A DNA stretch of 64,000 nt from Phoronis australis. Lineage: Eukaryota; Phoronida; Phoronidae. A program made the translations under genes and the position numbers. This document shows positions 1 to 14,100 of the stretch, piece after piece. Below the pieces are notes generated by a model. That model did not search any database and was not told the DNA's origin. It saw only the letters and a list, made by a program, of their open reading frames with translations. The stretch spans positions 1,427,508-1,491,507 of the forward strand of contig NMRA01000033.1 in assembly GCA_002633005.1 (NCBI GenBank). The letters run 5' to 3'. Numbering within the stretch: position 1 is the first letter of the stretch; each line of letters starts with the position of its first letter.

Positions 1-1031
1 ACAAAGTCACGTAAGAGGAGTGAAGGCATGTTTCCACAAGCAGTTGATGTTTAATATCTCATTTCCCAAATCTATAATTACTAATCAGTACCAATGCAAC
101 CTCAGATTTTAAATCCCTTTTTACTTCAGGTATCTCATTTCAATTTCAACTCTTGCCAATGGGTTTGGTGACCTCGCATTTGGTGAGTTGACGTTACACT
201 AAGCATCAAGCCCTGCTGATTAAGTTAATTTGGAATGTAACCACCAAGACTCCTTTTAATAATAATACTTGGTCACTGACTCAAAAGTCTTGTCCGCACA
301 CAGACTTACCCTTGCAACAACTTGCACTACTGCAACTTACATCACTTTACTGGTAAGTGGACACACATATTGTCATGACGTTAACATTGTTTTCACGTTC
401 ACGTTTCACGTTCACTTTGCGATATGAGTTACCATTATGTTTTCCCTGATTATCTTTCTTAGGTTTCTAATATTCTTCCAATCAGTTTGTTCTAAGTTTC
501 ATTTCTCCATGATATTTATAGCGTTCTGTAGTTTTTACTTGCGTTCAGTGTTCTCTCAATATTTCAATAAATCAGACGTGTTTTACGAACCGCCTCCTTC
601 ACACATATATCCGATAGCAAGCGCAAGGAGGAAGTTGTCGTTCTGCGCATGGCACTGAACAAAAGATGACCCGTCTGAATATAACAGCAACTGATACTTT
701 ACTTTCCCCTTGCCCCAGGTTTGCGGTCACACAGGAATTAGAAGTGGTGCAAGTTACCCTAGAACAAGTTACCTTACCTTGATAACGTGGAGTAAGTTGT
801 CACATTGGGGATCGAGTTGCACTAGTTTAAATAGCATTCACTTTCCAAACAGTCCTCAAACCTAGCGATAACTCGTTCCTGGAGTAACTTGTTCTAGAGT
901 AAGTCTGTGCGTGGCAGCGATAAAGGTTAAACAATCTTCTGCCATCATGGAATACACCATCTTTTCTGATTATAGCCATTCTGTTAAACACATTTCTTTC
1001 CTCACAACAAATATGCATACTTACTTCAGTA
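1..1031. other. Non-coding flank, nothing assigned
   Basis: Short ORFs here (for example 437-658) have no recognisable motifs and no supporting splice structure. I see no gene or clear repeat. Confidence 0.4.
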
Positions 1032-1036
1032 CAAGA

Positions 1037-1858
1037 CAGGGATTGACGCTATGAAAATCGCCAGGTTGCATTTTGCGACTTAGCCATAATCCCAGGTCGT
1101 ATTTTCAAAATCCAGCTCGCATTCATAAATGCTAGGTTGCAAAATTTTCCGCCATTTTTATGCGCCAAAATTTACTGTTTAGATCATCGAGAAAATGTTT
1201 ATATTATGCTTTTACCTGCAGAAAATTGAGTTCTTACATTCAGATATGGCGTTACTGTTCTTCACGAACGCCATTGAAAGGCTCTAGAGTGCAAGGCTAG
1301 TTACCAACGTGAAAGTTGAATCCGTGCTCTCTAACCGAAACGTGCATTCCAATAGCTAAGCTTGCAATGTAAAAATTGCGAAAATACTCGTTGAAAAAGT
1401 CTCCGCGGTTTTGTTAGGTCTGACCTGCTATATGACTGTCATCAAAATCGTTAAAGATTCCAGTAAACTATGAGTGCAAACCCCTCTATTTTTTGTTCAC
1501 AGCCCAAACTTTGGAACTCAAACGACGTCTGGAAAACATCCTATAGCAGAAAATGTTAGCCAGTGAAACATGTCAGCATTTTCCCTTCTTCACGTGACAT
1601 GCTAAGAAGTCATCAAGAGGGCTGTTCTCGGTTAGTGTTCTTTTGAACTTGATTTAGCAACAACCAAATAATGGTCGGATTCACACAAGCTGCTTTATAT
1701 TTGCCAGGTATCTGCCGAGAACTGTAAAAACTCAGCTCCCGTACGTTGGAAATTCCAGGTCGCATTTTTCGACTTAATACGAACTGGCAAAAATCTCAGC
1801 TCACATTTCCAAATTTCAAGTCGTAAATGCGACCTGCAGCTCGTTATGTTGAGCCCTG
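1037..1858. mobile_element. Non-autonomous DNA transposon (MITE), 822 bp, CAGGG ends, 5-bp target duplication
   Basis: The element begins CAGGGATTGACG and ends with the near-inverse TTGAGCCCTG. It is flanked by the direct repeat CAAGA (1032-1036 and 1859-1863). Both sub-terminal regions carry related inverted stretches built on CAGGTCGCATTT-CGACTT (for example 1053-1081 and 1739-1774). No transposase frame is present. CAGGG ends recall hAT-type elements, but a 5-bp duplication is not typical for most of them, so no superfamily is assigned. Confidence 0.75.
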
Positions 1859-1863
1859 CAAGA

Positions 1864-4800
1864 AGATATTCCAGGTTGTCAAAAAACGAGTATATATTTA
1901 GCTACCAAAGTTTTATACAGCAATTAAAAACCTCCTAGATTTAATCAGTTGAGATAATGAACCATTTGTAGAGTTTCGAAAGTTTTCCCAAAAGTGCAGG
2001 AAAGTAAATCAAAAAGACACCCTTTCGTAGAAAAACTGGTTACAAAATAGTCATTCTTTTGAACGGCACAACTTGTATACCTCCAATATGCAACAAAATG
2101 TAAATGTGATGAATCTTGAAAACCTTTGAAGTTACTACATGCAGATAATTTAGATTTTTCATAGCCTACAATGCAAACATTTTGTTTGCTCACCAATTCC
2201 TCTTGTCTACCAGTTGACCTTTGTGAGAGCAAAAGAAAATAACAAATTTTGCTCTTGAAGTACAAAAGAAAAGAAATTGTTCAGCTTGAAGAAAGTAAAA
2301 AGAAAAGAGGGACCCACTCGATTTTCCTGGAAAATCTATTTGCTTTAAAAACACAACCATTTTTAACTATGAGCACAAATTTTGGCCTTGTGAATTAAAA
2401 AATCACAAGGGTACAGCCACCTGGGAAAATAATGCACTACCAGGCAGGCCTACAAGGTATACAGAACTAGGGCTTGGATGCTTGGATATCCTATTTCTAC
2501 CTTTGCTTTGACCGTTTTGCTGTCAAGATAGGCCATTTTTTGACTTTGCTTTTTCCATTTTTATAGAACCAGAACCATGTCCCATAGGTGCGGGAGAAGT
2601 TTCACCAATCAGAGGCGACTCTCTAAACACAAAGAACAAATTTACAACATGAACTTGTGAAAGTCCAGATGGGATATCGAAAAGGGACAATTGCTGCGAC
2701 TGGTGGCCATGAAAAGCAGTGACTCACTGTCAGTGAACACTGCCCCTGGCTTGGGCCGACGACCCAAACGAAGAACGGAAATTAGTTAATCGGGGAAGAA
2801 AGTGTGAAATCCATCTTTTACGTACCGTTACAAATTACTGACCATGGTACTCGATCGAACCAAGCGCTGAACCACTACTTGACTTCGAAAAGTTCACTTA
2901 ATCTGCATATTGGAAATCATTTTGTTGATTAACCTTAAAGTCAGACAGTCACGTGACTCAATGATCGTTGGAATTATTGGTATTTAGATAATTAATATTC
3001 AAGAGCCAAACATTCAGCCATAGTTTTTGTAAAATGTCAAATTAAAGAATTTATAAATGATCAAAATTATCAATTTATTGGCTATAATTGTTTAAATATC
3101 CATAGAATAGAACATAATTTGAAACTGTGAAGAATCAACGTTGACCTGTTTTCTCTCACCTGTTGTGACCTACATTTTAAAGACGTTATGACCTATATTT
3201 GAAAACGAACCGAGAGGACTGTTATGGCTTGATAGCTAACCATTTCGTTCGAGTGTTTGGTATAGGTGAGACCGTTGTGTATTATAGGCTCAAAAGAATG
3301 GGTAATTGCATCACTGGTTGCTGAAAGGTCATGGGATGGGAATCTTTTTCGATGAAATACTGAAAGTGTCATCGGTGCTTGTCTCCCGTCTTCCGAGCCG
3401 AGGTTCCAAACTAAACTAAGCTTCATTGACATTTACCCATACTCACTCAGCCTCAGGACCAGACAACAGAACCTGTTGATCCATAGGCAAATTCGGTTTA
3501 CGGGTCTCCTGTGGACGCCGCACACCAGCCAGTCGAGGGCTACGTGTTGTCTAGTTGATTTATAGATATTTGATTATTGTTGGATATCATTTAGCCTTGA
3601 TGCAAAGCTGAAGGAAAGCAAAGATAAATATGGTCTTCACACAAAACTAGGTGTCATTATGACTCAGACCTGTCGATCTCACATCTCGCCCATCTTTTGT
3701 TAGTGTTTCTTTCATGTGGGATTGTGTTGTAATTGTAATCAGTTCCTTTGTGCAATCACTGCAAATTTTACTTTCTTGTTGGTCACAGTAAGCTTCAATG
3801 TAATACTTTATGTAAACTTTCAGATCAAATCCAACTAAAAATCCCAAAAAATTCAGAAAATTCCTGTTCATAACCATTGATTAATGCATTTTCGACAGTG
3901 ATGAGAGTGATGAAAGCTAAGTGAAATTCAGCTAAATGATTAACACGATGATCAAACTGTAGTTAGAGACTTGCAAGTTAACACTATTTGAACCTTGGTC
4001 AAGCACTTGACAACACAAACTGCACCCTTAAGAATTGATTAACATGAACCGCGGCCAAACAATCTGTTGTTTAACAAACAAATACAACATTAAGACCAAG
4101 TTATCTTTTTCCCATGTGAATCAAATTTTATCCAATCATTTATCCGATAGTGACATTTTAGTAAATTTTTGAGACACCTGGCAGTGGACTACTGAGAGCA
4201 ACCGAGGTCAGAAGTTCTATAGTTGGACGGTGGCAAATCATATTGGGTCGGAAATGAAGAAAGCAGGACCTGGAATATTTTAACCAGGCTGCTCATCCAA
4301 TCTTCGTATCCTTGTAGCTTTGGCAATATACTATTTTCAGTGACACTCGAGTATTTACCCTAAAATTGAAGCTCAACGAAAACCACAGAGAGGCACTGTG
4401 AATCATACCAGGCCTACCCCAGTTGGGAAGCACATCCCTAACAGTGTTTGAAATAGATGCTGACCCGGGGGCCGTGTATTTGCAGCCGGGCCAGTAATTT
4501 TACAAAATAACTTGGCACCTGGGCCAGCAAATTTTAGACTAACTTGTCCTGTTGGGCCAGCACATTTATTTGCTGAAGTTCGAACAATGACCCCTAATCA
4601 TTTGGGCTATTGCTTGCTGGTGTTCTATAGCTGCCCGGACAGTGGTATCGACCTCTTGCTCTTTTGTGCAGTGGACCCAACCTATGTGGCCTGTAAAGAT
4701 CTGGTGCAATTTAGACAGTGGACCACCTGCAATCCTTTTTATCAACAAATAAATCAGTGCCAAAAAAGTGTACTATTCTGAAACATTTGAACAACCTTTC

Positions 4801-5124
4801 CAAAAACTGTTGTGCGTTATTTTCTTTCACATGCTTTCTGTCAGTTTTCATGATGGCAGAAAATGAATGCTAGCAAGAAAAACTATTTCTGAGATGGCAG
4901 ACTGAGTTCATTTGCAGTTGCACATTTTATATTTCTTGTTTAGCTAGTAACGGCCATTTAGGCATAATTAATCTAATTGTGCCTCAATGGCCATAACAAG
5001 AATAAACTTTAAATCTATTACTCTATAGTTACCTTTTATTATGTAATTACAGAAACACAAAACGATGCAACTGAAACTGTTCTAATATTTGAACCCCCAC
5101 CTGCAGCTATTGGTTTATTTTCAG
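1864..5124. other. Upstream flank of the SLC6-like gene, no confident gene
   Basis: It holds the orphan exon candidate at 2523-2622, a G/C-rich patch at 4430-4560 where GGGCCAG recurs, and otherwise A+T-rich sequence. The acceptor feeding the first recognised SLC6-like exon is at 5123-5124, so a 5' UTR exon or promoter should lie in this stretch. I cannot place it. Confidence 0.4.
2523..2622 (-). CDS. Orphan candidate 3'-terminal coding exon, gene unidentified
   Basis: On the minus strand a pyrimidine-rich acceptor (AG at 2624-2623) is followed by an open frame of 32 codons, entered in phase 2, that begins ESPLIGETSPAP and ends KSKNGLS before TGA at 2525-2523. Composition (acidic then Gly/Ser, then Lys-rich) looks like a protein tail. 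I could not find matching upstream exons in 2.65-5.1 kb, so it may be a chance ORF or the end of a gene whose other exons I did not recognise. Confidence 0.25.
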
Positions 5125-5133
5125 GTAACTACC

Positions 5134-8100
5134 ATGGCAATCATAGACACTGAATCCATCGATGATATCAAGTCAAAATGGAACTTGGTGCAGTTTGCTT
5201 TTGCTTCTGTAATGGTCATCGACTTCAGAATGTTCTGGAACTTCTTGCCGATGATGAACAAATATGGAAGTAGGCAAATTATGGTTTATTTTTAAAATGG
5301 GGCGTTCGGTTCTTACGAATGTCTGGGATCAGACTAGATCTGTTGCAATATTTGTCAAATGATACACTCAAGGATTATAGTTACTACTGAGGTCATGATA
5401 AAGAATTCTTAAGTTGGATGATTTTGTCAAATAACTGCAAAGCAACAACACCTTGGGTGCGTTTCATGAAAAGTGACTTACGACTTAATTCAGAAAGTTG
5501 GTCTTGCGATCCGCAGGACTATTTCCGAAAAATATTTAAATCTCATTTTATGAAAAATTCAAAATTTGGGAATATACACGTTACTCACAACTGCAAACTA
5601 CTGATATATTTTTGAATAAATTATTTCTAGACACTATTTTTCCAGAATTACGTTGTTAAAGCTTTATTCTGCAGCTGTCAAGTGGGAGCTTTAGACTGAA
5701 TTTCTGTCTTAAGTCTTGCGTCACTTTTCATGAAAAAGTCCCGTGGTGCATAGTGTGCCTTCTGTTTTTAAACCAGCATCTAAAGCAGGTTTGGGATAAC
5801 ATACAAAACGTACAAGTTTCATAGACATATTGTGTATGATTGTTACTTTTGGCTTTGTTTCATTGTGTCAATTCGTACTTCTCAAAATGGCCTCTTTGTG
5901 AAGATTGGCTTGATGCTATATGGTGGGTTTTCAGGTCTCTCTCTGGTTCCCTACTATGTTTTCTTGGTGTTACTGTGTGTGCCTATAGTGGGGGTTCAGA
6001 CGAAACTTGGAGCTCTCACCAACAAGGGAATTGTGGGTATATTTGCTAAATATATACCCATTTTGAAGAGTAAGTAGCTTTTGATTTCTGGACTGGTAGT
6101 GTTTCTTAATGTGACAGTTTTTGTAAAGTTCATTTCAAGCCACTGTGTGTCAGCTAGTTGGGAAATGGATAAACTTGTAACATAAAAATCAAAAAAAAAA
6201 TATTCTGCCACTCCAGTACCAGGCTATGATATTCACCTTTGACATGTACAATGTTGTGGAACTATATAACACATGGAAGTTGCTTTTATTTTCTATTACA
6301 AAGCTCGTGAAAGAAACACAATATTCACATGCAGTTCTTGTAACGACCTGTAAGCAAAACATGTGGTAGAGATTGATGAAATTGTAATTTTTGAATTTTT
6401 CGGTAGGTCACTGCATTGCAAAATATCGTTGTGTTTATTGTGATATCTGCACAGTATAAAATATGCTAATAGTGTGGTTTTATTTTTGTCGAGAAGTTTG
6501 TGAAAATGATGTTTATCCTTTCTGCCATATTGACATCTTAATCTGAGGCAGCTTTACCATTCACGAGCAACCTCTTTGCACTTACTTTGATGTAAATGAG
6601 CCTTTCCCTTTTCCAGTGTTTGGAATAGCCGTGATGTTGCATAATATCATTGAGACTGTTTACTACGCCGTGTTTGCTTGCTGGACATTCTACTACTTAT
6701 GGGCCTCAGTCGTGCCCAACTCCTGGGGCATGACCTACTCCAGTAATTACCCATGGACCGAGTGTTATAACACGTGGAATCTACCTGGCTGTGACAGCAG
6801 GTAAGTTGGGGAAAATGAGAGCAAGGCTGTTATTTAAATATTGCTAGTTTCTCCTCGCCTATCCTCAGCTGGAATAGTTTTCCTTTTTTTCGTTGTCACA
6901 CTCAATCTTGTTGCAAACACATTTCCTTTTCGCAGATTGATTGAGGTGCAATTATTTTACAGTGGGTCACATGGGGGTAAATATACTTAATGTTAATGTA
7001 TGACTTAATTTGAAGGAGTTGGAAATCCATACCTGGGGCAAGGTTTAATCTCCGAACTCCGGCTCGACTCAGAGTCAGACTCAAACAGCTATGTCCATGA
7101 TTGAGTACAACAAAGTTACAAAGTTGTTGTGTCATTCGTCAGATTTCGAATTGAATTTTGTCAAATACAGAGTAGACTCCGGGTCTGTTCCCTGTTTCAT
7201 CAAATATAGAGTCGACTGCAGGCCCTCATCTCTGTTTTATCAAATACAGAGAGTAGACTCCGGGCCCTGGTCCCTGTTTTATCAAATGAAGAGAGTTGGC
7301 TCCAGACCCTAGTCCCAGTTTTATCAAATACAGAGAGTAGACTCCGGGCCCTGGTCCCTGTTTCATTGGTTGCTGTGAGATTACTTCCTTGTCTTGTTCA
7401 TATGCACTGCAGAGATTCCTTTTGGGTTCATGTTTGTATTTGTTGACCTCAAGAGAATCAGTTATTTGGAAATACTGTCGCGTTATGGTAAATATTTTCT
7501 TTTTTCGTATGCAATGTTTGTGTCATTTATCATGGTTTAGGATGACGTACGGCTTTTATTAACTTAACGTCGTGATGGGGATTATGACTGTACACCATTG
7601 TTGTTTCAGTCACAGGGGATGGGTCAGGAAGGATAATCCATCTGAGGAATTTTACACGTAAGTACTCTCAACCATATCTGTGATGATGATACCAGTTTCA
7701 GGCAATATCAGTCCTTGGGGCAATATATGTTTATATAATTATCTTAGTAGCAATTTTTGCCCAAATTCCAAAAATTTTATAAGGTCCAAAAGTGGTTAGT
7801 CAACACAATAACTGAAAGATATTAGATACCTTGTTCACAAAAATTGTCCGTTTTTTTCAGTATTTCACATGTCGAGCAAAATACCTCATATTTATTGTCG
7901 GGAACTTCAAAAATGAAATATATAACACGTAACGTGGAACTTTGTTTACCACTTACTTATCCAAAGTCAAAGGTTATGGAGCTGTCACTCAAATCGAACC
8001 CCTACCAGGCATACTCAGTTGTACCCACAGTTCACAGTTCTTTCATTCACTGGGTCGCCATATTGAGTCAACGAGGTATACATAGCGTAGAAAGATGCTG

Positions 8101-11100
8101 TGGAAAACGACAGTTGATAATGTATGATGAATGCACAGAGTCGCTGCATGGCATCTGATACTTTTTGTTTTCATGAACCTTCTGTCAAATAAAAAATCAC
8201 ACACTAAATGGAATGGATATATATATGTATATTGACCTCTTTAATACCGGGCTGATTTTCGTATTTCAGTCGTCAGATGCTTGCCTTATCCGACGGCATT
8301 GACATTCCAGGTGGTATGGGCTGGGCATTGCCTGTGTGCTTACTCATTGTGTGGGGCATGGCTCTTGCTATGACCTTCTGGGGCGTCAGACTCTATGGCA
8401 AGGTAGGTGCCAGTGGATTGAGAAACACCCACACGGCTGAAATTCAGTATCTGAAGTCTTCCTCAATTATAATATACTAGTATATATCTGCATAGATCTG
8501 TTGTTACTAGAGCCAGGTAAGTTGTAGTTTTAACATTTATCCCAAACGTTGTTCCGCTCAACATTCTTGGGGGGAATACGACCACCTCTTCCCCACTTTC
8601 TGCAACATTGATATTTATTTCTATTGTACATCTAAGCAATATAATGGGGTATTGTACTGTGCCATGGTGTATTATACTGTCTTTCTTTCTCTTCTTTACA
8701 ATTCACAGTCGAATTCGAGTATTTCAAAATGATTCCCATTCATTCCCTTGTATATATTGATTCACTCACTAGTAAGACCAAGCTCAGAAGAGTAGGAGAC
8801 ACTTTTTGTGCAATGCTCGATTGTCTGTCAGTAAAGCCAGGATTCAAACTGGGGTCTCACAAATGGGAGTCCGGAGCTCAAACCACCGAGCCACACTGTC
8901 TTGTAACATTCGTAACTGACATCTCAGTACATGGTGGAGATAAATCTTCTTTTCTCAGATTCTGTACTTCACCGTGCCCATCTCCTTCGTCTGCATGATT
9001 GTGGTCATGGTCTATGGCAACTCCACCCTCAGTCCAAGTGGCATCACCGCTGAGTCCTACAAGTCTTTCTATGCTCTGAAGAAAGAAGCTAAGCTTTCAG
9101 ACATATGGGTATGGGTAGATTTATACCACTAGAACGTGCCAAAACTGGCCTCATTTTGGAAAACCTGTGAAATTTCAAAAGGTGTTTCCATGCATGGAAA
9201 ATTCCATGGAAAGTGAAAAAAAGGATTGTACCTGGTGGAAACTTTCACAGAATAATTAAAAACTTTGTTTTGGATGTTCTTGCATTGATTGTGTTTGACA
9301 ACACTTTGTGAACAAAAATACGAGACTGTTTTTTATGGAAAAAATCTTAACACGCAAATGGAAATTATATGGAATGAGAACGCAATATCAATGTTGAAAT
9401 CCAACATTGATTTAGAATGTAGTAATAATGTTTGATGGTTTTGTAGAGCACGCTGTATGTATTTCATTTGGTTGTCAAATTTTATTTGTTAGGTAACTAT
9501 CTGCGCCATGGATGGGATATTGCTACTACCGACATTGATTCTCGTGCAGCTGTGTACTTATCAATTATGCACTATATATCAGTATTAAGAACATATTTAT
9601 TATTTTTTTCTTAAATAATGTGATTTCATAATCAATTTGAATTATCGTGATCAAAATTATTATAGTGTATGTGAATGTCATCAAGTTACCGTTTTCTATT
9701 TTCAGTTGTGGGTGCTTAGCTTTTACCAGCACTATTTTTCATTAAAATTGTGGCTTGGCATATTCCCTTCCATGGGCAAATACCATGGCTATGGACGCAA
9801 GACAATGAACATGTGAGTTGGCTTGTTAGTCTGTGCAGTGGATGTAACTTGCAAGATGGAAAACAAAAACATCTGCATCATGTCAACAACGAAATGCTTT
9901 ACCAGCAATGTTTATTTTACGCGTAGTTTTCAAAATAAACCGGGCATCTTAATTAGGCAAAGTTTTGATGAACTAAGCTATGACAAAATATCTATTTCAT
10001 TTCCAGTGGAACCCATTTCAATTCTGGCTAAATCTCGCACCACGCAGTTTGTTGATGTCGCACGAACTTGCTTTGCAACTCATGTCATATACAAAGTTCA
10101 ACTATCAGCTATCCTCACTAACATAGCATTAAATTCTATCTAAAATTCAAAATAACATACCATTTTATTGCGGCAATGGTTCAACTCAACTGCCAAATAA
10201 CTGTGGGAAGAAGTTGGATCACATTTCGCTGAATCTTCAACAGATTTCTGTAAATTTTAACAGGTTCATTTTGAAAATTACTGTTTTCAACTAACAGAAA
10301 TCCAATTCTGATGGCAGCAATTGAACCCCAATCGTTACCCCGTTCAGAAACTGAGTTCACTCATTATCTCCGTTTTGAGTACCAAACTTGCTTTATTCAA
10401 ATTCAAAGTTGACAATTTCAACTTTCTCATGTTTCTTGCTGTGTTTGGCAAAAATGATGTTAGGCATTGTGAAAAACAAACTTTCTAAAATTCTTGACAT
10501 TAGGCCTGGTTTGTGTTTGCATCAATTTTGAATCTGTGATTCACTTAATGGAAACATGCATGACTACATCTTTTTTCTAAAGTGTTACAAATATATTCCT
10601 GTTTTAATAGTTTTTTAGCATAGTAGCTAGTCATCTCAGCTGTTGTTCCTGCCTTAAGTGACTATGAATCTACGATGTAGAAAGGGTTTTCTTTTAATTA
10701 ATAGGGAGTGAAGAAAATATGATTGTGTGAATCACCGCATCAATTTTCAAAACAATCATATCAGAATGACATACTTTTGCTTTTTGTCATCATTTTGTCA
10801 TCATTGATTTAAGAGTAAATGACCTTGACATGGTAATTTTTTACCTCTATGTTCCCAGGTCTTGGTTGATTATTCTCGGTGTCTATCTCATCTTCCCTCA
10901 TGCCGCTGTACTAACGATGGCGCCGTTCTTTGGAAACTTGGCTCATCAACTACAGATCAATGTTCCAGACGAGTTTGTTAAAGAGCTCGGAGGTAAGCAT
11001 ATCAATCTGCTACTGTTCTAACTGATTTTTTGTCAAACATTGCTGAAGAGGAACCATTTGTGTTTTCATTGAGTTTTACCACCCCCCCCCCTCCCGTTTT

Positions 11101-14100
11101 CAAAAGTGAAATTTGAGCGTTTGTCCCTTTTTAGTTATTTCCTTCTTTAATTGTGTTGCATCTGCTTCTTGTTATAACTGGGTAAAGTTCAATAACGCTA
11201 GGACCTCACTAGAAAAGCTAGACTTTGCGAGATTACCTGAGATATTACCATGTATTTTAAATGAGAACATGTGATTTTGGCTATATTTTTCGAGCTGCTA
11301 GGCAGTTACTGAACTCTACCCTGGTCCAGGAGGCACGTCCAAATATTCTGTACATTATCAGTTTCTTGTCATACTTGCAGTCGTTTTGTTTGATGTATTC
11401 TCAGATCACGTAACCATTTTACTTTCAGACATCAAGCTCCTTTTCATCGAACCTAAGCTACTCTTTGTCTCCTTCACCGAGGTGTTTGGTGCTAACTCAG
11501 ACTTCAGTGCGGCCATCTTGTTCTTGTTTTATGCCATGCTATTTTTGTACGGTCTTCAAAATGTGGTAAGTTTATCGAATACGGGTTTGAAGCTTGATTG
11601 GGCATTGATTACCCTGTGTCAAGTGACTACTAAAACTGACTAGTTGACAGAAGAAATAGACTTTGTTCAGTTATTAATATGTGGTAGTGAAGATATACAA
11701 GAAAAGGTCCAGTTCTGACACTAAGTGACTTGAAGAAAAACATGCTTCATAAATTTACACTTTATCAGTGTAATTTGAAAAATTATAAGGATATTCGGAC
11801 TATAATAGGCTTTTTTAATATTTAGGTCCGTGTGACTATATGCATGATATGCATTTTCAAGGACTTATGTTACCCGAGTGTTTTGTGAATGGGCCTAAGT
11901 TTCCCTCAGCACAGGCAGCCGTCCCTAGTATGTGTGCATGCTTGAAATTGGATGTTATTTGTGAATTTTGTCAATGCATCATATTTTTATTGAAATTCAG
12001 TGTTAGATTGAATGCATCTCAATATCTGCCATTGTGTAATGGATGCATTTCACTCACATAATATACTACAACTTGGCTACGATTTTGCTCAATTTTTTTC
12101 ATGTATATTAATGTGTCTTGTTCCGGATATAGGCACAGCTTCATATCTTATAGGCACACGAGTCTAAATAATATGCTTATATACAGTATACTTGCTAGTT
12201 TTCAGCATTTGTCATTTGCCACATCATCATGATATGAATGACATCTAGTGATGTTAACTGGAACTATTCTAATGCTCCTTTTGGGATCATTATTTTGTTT
12301 CGTTAATTTTAGAGTTTTAACTTGTCAAATTCAATGGCTTTAATGTATCTTTTCATGAATTGCTATTTTTGAATTTTGAAATTTTTTCTTACATGTATGA
12401 TTTCCGATTGAAAAATAGAACAGCTGAGGTGTTTCATTACAATTGGTCGTTCGGTGAAAATGAGGCTGTCAAGACATTAATTCACTATATTGGTTTTTCT
12501 AGACGATGCGAGTGCTGGTCATTATCGATTCCTTTGAAGACTTGTTCCCTCGCCTGGAGGGACGACGTATCTACAGACTCATCTGTACCTCTGTCTTCTG
12601 CGTGACAGCCTTCTTACTGGGACTACCACTTGTAACTAGAGTGAGTACCCAACAGGCAGCATGGATATCACTTTCTTCAGTTTATGCAGTTTCCAAAAAA
12701 AAGAAAAATAATGTTTATGTTGCCTTGTTGTGCCAAAAAAAAAATGCTTGATCGGTTTTGATCTACACCCGAAAAATAAAACCCACCCACATATCACTTT
12801 TAGTGTAAAAGTTCTTTTTTCAAAATCTACACAAATACATCTAACACATCACGGGACCACTGAAATGATGAAAAATATTACATAATAAAAGCTATTATTG
12901 TATGACTTGAAAAATGTACATCTAAAGGAACACTATATCACTGACCAGTTATCAAAAATTCAGTTCTGAACCCATTGATGCTATTCTAGGTCCTTGTGAT
13001 TCAAGTACAGTGAAAAATATTCAAGAAGATTCAGCATTTTTGTTGATTCAAACCATTATTTTAAATCAAAATTTCTCTTGTAATGTCTGCCATGTTGTGT
13101 GCTAAATGGGCAAAAACATACGATAATACTGAGGATGTGTTTTCAATTGATTGTAAAGCGCCATGTCTGTCTCGTTTCAGGGCGGATACTATCTGATATT
13201 TTTGATAGACAGTTATTTGTATGCTAGTCTCTTCTTGACAGTCCTTTTCTGTACTGGCAGCTTCATTATTGCCTATGGTAAGTAAGAATAGTTATCTGGT
13301 GCCTGGCTGTTAAGATGTGAGAAAAGTTAAAGGTGGCTACAAAAGCTCGTTTCGTCCAAGAAGTAAACTTGATCTTGACCATTTTCCGTGGTAAAATTGG
13401 TCTCGACGTGTTCAGATGACAAACTTGTGATTTTTTGTTGCGCAAAGTGCCGACAGTTCGTTATTTCTTTAGATCACGATTGGTGCACAAATGACACGCC
13501 GCGACAAGCCCAACTTGTAGAGGCTGGTCTCGAGCAGTAACGGAATCTCTCAGATTACCTCCAGTTTGGCTATAAAGGACAATATGAGACCAATTTCATA
13601 ATGGTTGGTGATCTACACCAAAGATTGGGTTTTGTGGTGGAAGGCAGGTTTTGAGCCACTTTACTTTCAAATTTGAGTTAAGAACATTTATGGTTATAAT
13701 CTAAGGCTATCAATGTATTCTCTATGACTAATTGGCTAAAATTGGGATCACTTAATTTTTGCCTTCTCTAAAATTGTATTTAAGTCGACTTACAGGCTTT
13801 TGAAGATAGCACTGGATGTTACTGTAGATGGCAGTTTTGTTTCATGGCCAGTCCATTAAACTGTGGACAGTTGAGACCATGTGTGATCTGTTAAGGAACT
13901 TTTAATTGTTGAAAAATAGATATTAAATCACAGGTTGGCTTTGAATGTTACTGCTAGCAATGTTAGAATCTATCTGGTTGACCTGTCTAGATCTTGCTAA
14001 CAGACGCTAAGAACTCATATTTGTGACAATTGACTGGCTCTTCCACCAGATATGTCTTTTCACACTGCTTTTGACTGTGTTACAGGTAAACAGAAGTATA

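Noticed and set aside
3193-3432. 79-codon minus-strand ORF upstream of the SLC6-like gene
   Set aside because: No recognisable domain and no splice structure that joins it to the candidate exon at 2523-2622.
4512-4781. Overlapping ORFs on both strands (89 and 65 codons)
   Set aside because: Low-complexity GGGCCAG repeats at the start and no motif; the two ORFs cannot both be real and neither looks conserved.
8836-8896. A functional tRNA gene
   Set aside because: A and B boxes are present but no acceptor stem or sensible anticodon arm forms. It fits a SINE head better.
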